Shown: in pieces, positions 61,498 through 64,000 of the stretch | Position numbering within the stretch: position 1 is the stretch's first letter | Layout: each line of letters opens with the position of its first letter | Origin: DATBLQ01 sp036555325 | GTDB lineage: Bacteria > Pseudomonadota > Alphaproteobacteria > Rhizobiales > Aestuariivirgaceae | Direction: 5' to 3' | DNA length: 64,000 nt | NCBI GenBank assembly: GCA_036555325.1 | Contig: DATBLQ010000085.1 | Coordinates: 55,548-119,547 of the forward strand | Notes under the pieces: model-generated | What the model was told of the DNA's origin: nothing | What the model saw: only the letters and a program-made list of their open reading frames with translations | Databases searched by the model: none | Translations under genes and position numbers: made by a program

Positions 61498-62922
61498 TTA
61501 CGGAATCGCATACACGTTCACGCGATCGGCGATCCCGCGGAGTTGAGCCTCGTGCAGCACTGGCTCGACTTGGATTGACTTGAGCACGTCCGAGGATCTC
61601 TCATCGCTTATGACGGAGCTGGTCGCAAAAATTTCCCGCGCATTTGCAAGCCCCTGTACCCGAGACGCAATGTTTACCGTTTGGCCGAAGTAATCCTGCC
61701 GCTCATTCAACGTAACGGCAATGCAGGGTCCTTCGTGCATGCCTATCTTCAGCAGTAGGTCCTCCCGTTGGCGCTCCTGATTGAACCGGCGCATTGCGTC
61801 TCTCATCTTGATGGCGGCGGCAAGACCGCGGTGAGGCGTTGGGAAGGTCGCCATGACTGCATCACCGATGGTCTTGACGACTGCACCTCCCTCAGCAGCG
61901 ACGATGCCGTTTAGGACATTGAAGTGCGCCTTCACCAAATCGAACGCCGCCAAATCACCGACCCGTTCGTACAGCTCCGTCGATCCGCGCAAGTCGGTAA
62001 AAATGAAGGTCAGGCTGGTAATCTTGAGGCGCTGATCTATGCCTAAAGTGTCGGTGCGGTAGATGTCGCGAAAGGTTTGATTGGTGAGCAGGCGCTTGGC
62101 GCTTAGGAACGGCCGATATGTTTTTATGAAGCTTAACATGCGCTCACTGGCAATGAACACCGTCGGAAGTGTTCGACAATCGCGGCGATTGTCGAAAGTG
62201 ATGCGCAGCGAACCGGGTCGCATGATCGTTCTGGGATGTTGACCTGTAGTTCGATCAATAATGAACGGAAGATGCTGCCTTTCCCTGGTGTGCTCCCCCT
62301 TGATCTCTAGGAATTGAGCCGTGTGGGTCACCAAATCCTCAATAAGATAGAGGCCTTCAGCCATCTGTAAGGACATGATTGCGCGCTCGCCCGGGGGAAG
62401 CTCAAGGACTTCAAGCGTCACGTCCTCGAAGAAAGCCTCATAGTCGGACGGTACAACAAGGTGTGAGCCGATAGTTACCTGTCTGAAATACTCTGCAGTT
62501 GAAAGCTGATCAGGGTTGTGGGCTGTCAGTGCTCTGACACGTGAGCTGACGGTGAACGTTACCTCCACCCTGTCGTCTAACGTTGGCTCATAGCCTTCAG
62601 CGCAATTTGGACAGAAATAATCCTCGCTGCGTATGGTTCTCAATGACGTGTTTCGATCGAGCACATTGCCGCAATCAGGGCACAGCACGTTCCAGGATAT
62701 CTCGAATATGCCAATCTGTGCCCCGTGCAAAAGAGCGCCTATTAGGCTCTCTTCGTCGAGATTTAGTTCAGCGGCCAACGCCACCGTGTTGATGCGAACG
62801 AGCTTGTGTTCTTGAGCTTCAATGACAAATTTCTCGAGTACAGCCGCCAATGGTGGATCGACGGACTGGCGGAGCAGAAGGAACAGCGAAGCAGCTTCAC
62901 CGGTGGAGGTTGTGGCGGTCAT
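61498..62922 (-). CDS. Class III adenylate cyclase with N-terminal zinc-ribbon (DUF5939-like) region
   Basis: 474 aa. The C-terminal ~165 residues are a class III cyclase domain. Metal-binding aspartates are in FTDLRGSTELYERVG and TIGDAVMATF, the substrate lysine is in VVKTIGDAV, the adenine-selecting aspartate is in NERQDYFGQT, and the transition-state Asn and Arg are in TVNIASRVQ. All active-site residues are therefore present, which points to cAMP production. The N-terminal region has a zinc ribbon of two CPxC pairs (VLCPDCGN and FCPNCAEG). No transmembrane segment is seen. Confidence 0.9.
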   Translation of the reverse strand: MTATTSTGEAASLFLLLRQSVDPPLAAVLEKFVIEAQEHKLVRINTVALAAELNLDEESLIGALLHGAQIGIFEISWNVLCPDCGNVLDRNTSLRTIRSEDYFCPNCAEGYEPTLDDRVEVTFTVSSRVRALTAHNPDQLSTAEYFRQVTIGSHLVVPSDYEAFFEDVTLEVLELPPGERAIMSLQMAEGLYLIEDLVTHTAQFLEIKGEHTRERQHLPFIIDRTTGQHPRTIMRPGSLRITFDNRRDCRTLPTVFIASERMLSFIKTYRPFLSAKRLLTNQTFRDIYRTDTLGIDQRLKITSLTFIFTDLRGSTELYERVGDLAAFDLVKAHFNVLNGIVAAEGGAVVKTIGDAVMATFPTPHRGLAAAIKMRDAMRRFNQERQREDLLLKIGMHEGPCIAVTLNERQDYFGQTVNIASRVQGLANAREIFATSSVISDERSSDVLKSIQVEPVLHEAQLRGIADRVNVYAIP

Positions 62923-63025
62923 CTACGGCCAGAAGCGAAATCTTTTCCCAAAGTGCTTCTAAGTTAGGCCTCCCCAATCATCGCAGCAAGTCTCTAGAAA
63001 ACCGTTGAGCTCACGCTTCGCAGAT

Positions 63026-63634
63026 TCAGAAGGACGCGGACGTCCACAGCGTGACCAACGGTCCTCCTGATCCAAAGACTGGATCTTTGCGTGGTTTGGC
63101 AACCTTGGGAATCGTCCTTAGAGATCGTTGCCGGTCCTCGCTTTTGGTACACAAGTCGTACGTGCCCGAAGGTGGATAAGCGCCGACCACCAGGAGATCG
63201 CGGCTGGCAGAAATCTTCCGATGTCCAGTGCCGGCAGGCAGAACAGCCACGTCTCCTGCCTTCAGGGAGAGAATTCGACCCCGGTTGCCGCCGAACTGCA
63301 CCTTTGCCGTACCACGAGCAATGCCCAACACCTCATGGATCTGGGAGTGATAGTGCACGTAGTCATAGATACCATCGCGCCAGGATTTGCCCCAGCCGTT
63401 GCTTTCAAACACCTCCTCCAGCACGGCCGCCGGATCAAGTTTGGATGGAAGACGCACCGGACCGCGATAGACAATGAGCGGCCAGGCTGGGTGGTTGGGA
63501 ATGATGCCATCATCCTTGAAACGAATGGCGTTGGCCTTTCGCCGCTGGATGAGCGAAGCAATTTCTTTTTTCGAGGGTTTCGACCATCCAGTGAGGGTCT
63601 CGGCGACCTTCTTGATTGTTTCCAGTGCAGGCAT
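63026..63634 (-). CDS. Cupin-domain protein (YjlB-like)
   Basis: 202 aa with one cupin barrel: HYHSQIHEVLGIARGTAKVQ and GRILSLKAGDVAVLPAGTGH, with the His/Glu/His metal ligands typical of cupin motifs 1 and 2. The extended N-terminus contains RFKDDGIIPNHPAWPLIVYR, which is typical of YjlB-like proteins. The substrate is unknown. It lies 71 bases downstream of tRNA-Pro on the same strand. Confidence 0.85.
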   Translation of the reverse strand: MPALETIKKVAETLTGWSKPSKKEIASLIQRRKANAIRFKDDGIIPNHPAWPLIVYRGPVRLPSKLDPAAVLEEVFESNGWGKSWRDGIYDYVHYHSQIHEVLGIARGTAKVQFGGNRGRILSLKAGDVAVLPAGTGHRKISASRDLLVVGAYPPSGTYDLCTKSEDRQRSLRTIPKVAKPRKDPVFGSGGPLVTLWTSASF

Positions 63635-63705
63635 CTTTTGTGATTGGGTTGTGTCGCGCCATGTGGTTAGAGATTTGGGCCTGGAACCCTAACTCAGTGA
63701 TAAAT

Positions 63706-63782
63706 TGGTCGGAGTGAGTGGATTCGAACCACCGACCCCCTGCTCCCGAAGCAGGTGCGCTACCAGGCTGCGCTACACTCCG
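63706..63782 (-). tRNA. tRNA-Pro (anticodon CGG)
   Basis: The minus strand gives a complete cloverleaf, 77 bases including an encoded CCA (63708-63706). The acceptor stem cggagtg pairs with cactccg, the anticodon loop is ttcggga with anticodon CGG (codon CCG), and the T-arm carries the ggttcgaatcc motif. The discriminator base is A, as expected for proline. Confidence 0.97.
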
Positions 63783-63801
63783 CCTGAAAAGGAGGGCTCG
63801 G

Positions 63802-63831
63802 GTTATACTTGAGCCGAAAGGCCTTTCGCAA
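63802..63831 (-). promoter_or_regulatory. Candidate promoter of tRNA-Pro
   Basis: Minus strand TTGCGA (63831-63826), an 18-base spacer and TATAAC (63807-63802), 20 bases before the tRNA 5' end. The match is good at the -10 and moderate at the -35. Confidence 0.45.
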
Positions 63832-63881
63832 GCGTCTTCCTGCCGAAGGCGGTCGCTTGCTTCAGGCCTCGCGTGGAAGCA

Positions 63882-63910
63882 TTGCTCTGCCGCGACTCAC
63901 CCGCTATGGT
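63882..63910 (+). promoter_or_regulatory. Candidate promoter of tRNA-Gln
   Basis: TTGCTC (63882-63887), a 17-base spacer and TATGGT (63905-63910), ending 15 bases before the tRNA. The -10 hexamer is identical to that of the ATP synthase operon. Confidence 0.5.
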
Positions 63911-63925
63911 CCGCAGCCTTTCCGT

Positions 63926-63999
63926 TGGGGCGTAGCCAAGTGGTAAGGCAGCGGATTTTGATTCCGCCACCCCAGGTTCGAATCCTGGCGCCCCAGCCA
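63926..63999 (+). tRNA. tRNA-Gln (anticodon TTG)
   Basis: Complete cloverleaf of 74 bases including an encoded CCA. Acceptor tggggcg pairs with cgcccca, the anticodon arm gcgga-ttttgat-tccgc gives anticodon TTG (codon CAA), and the T-arm has ggttcgaatcc. The discriminator base is G, as expected for glutamine. It is divergent from tRNA-Pro. Confidence 0.97.
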
Positions 64000-64000
64000 C

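Noticed and set aside
63803..64000. Open frame on the minus strand translating to GAPGFEPGVAESKSAALPLG and beyond
   Set aside because: This is the well-known false protein made by reading a tRNA gene backwards; here it is antisense to tRNA-Gln.
1..64000. Mobile elements, CRISPR arrays, prophage or restriction modules
   Set aside because: No transposase, integrase, direct-repeat array or phage gene was found. The only DNA methyltransferase with a DNA-recognition domain is the solitary CcrM type.

Overview
The window is a GC-rich, densely coded chromosomal segment of an alphaproteobacterium, most likely of the order Hyphomicrobiales (Rhizobiales). The evidence is a CcrM-type GANTC methyltransferase, an F0 ATP synthase operon with two b-type subunits (b and b') and a leading atpI, the order ETF-QO / UDG / moaB / TPR / ispE / polyprenyl synthase / DUF2007 / methyltransferase / S49 peptidase / glyQ / glyS / ppdK, and GGAAC-type promoters resembling those read by the alphaproteobacterial general stress sigma factor. 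No phage, insertion sequence, CRISPR array or plasmid function was seen.

Layout. 0-3.4 kb: the end of gcvT, then gcvH and gcvP (glycine cleavage). 3.5-5.9 kb (minus): F0 ATP synthase operon atpI-atpB-atpE-atpF'-atpF with a recognisable promoter. 6.1-10.9 kb (minus): DUF721 protein, DsbA-like thiol oxidoreductase and SMC. 10.9-17.1 kb: mutY, ccrM, rnhB, ETF-ubiquinone oxidoreductase, family 4 uracil-DNA glycosylase and moaB. 17.2-24.5 kb: radical SAM protein, TPR protein, ispE, polyprenyl synthase, DUF2007, an N6-methyltransferase, S49 peptidase and a small membrane protein. 24.6-32.6 kb: glyQ, a CDGSH protein, glyS, ppdK, a SleB-type cell wall hydrolase and a branched-chain aminotransferase. 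32.6-35.6 kb (minus): a tightly coupled cluster ygfZ-tag-HD-phosphatase-GFA. 35.6-43.5 kb: dihydroorotase, acrylyl-CoA reductase-like MDR, Nudix, GNAT, FAD-linked oxidase, tsaC, SDR and histone-deacetylase-like genes. 43.5-51.1 kb: xseB, tlyA, methyltransferase, aroC, fabI, a glycine-zipper lipoprotein, pdxH, metC and an HtrA-like protease, followed by a palindromic intergenic repeat. 51.2-57.6 kb: two class III aminotransferases, an acyl-CoA synthetase, an ArsR/SRPBCC pair and a metallo-beta-lactamase-fold hydrolase. 57.6-64 kb: a less conserved stretch of small secreted or membrane proteins, a class III adenylate cyclase, a cupin, and divergent tRNA-Pro and tRNA-Gln genes.

Most of the window is conserved housekeeping DNA. 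The most interesting part is 57.6-61.4 kb. Three neighbouring genes there, for an unknown secreted protein, a protamine-like arginine-rich secreted protein and a small periplasmic EF-hand protein, each carry a GGAAC-N18/19-TT element 50-83 bases upstream of the start codon. This suggests a small envelope arm of the general stress response. It is an inference from the sequence and has not been tested. Start codons were chosen by Shine-Dalgarno spacing and overlap with the upstream gene; several are TTG or GTG and remain uncertain.
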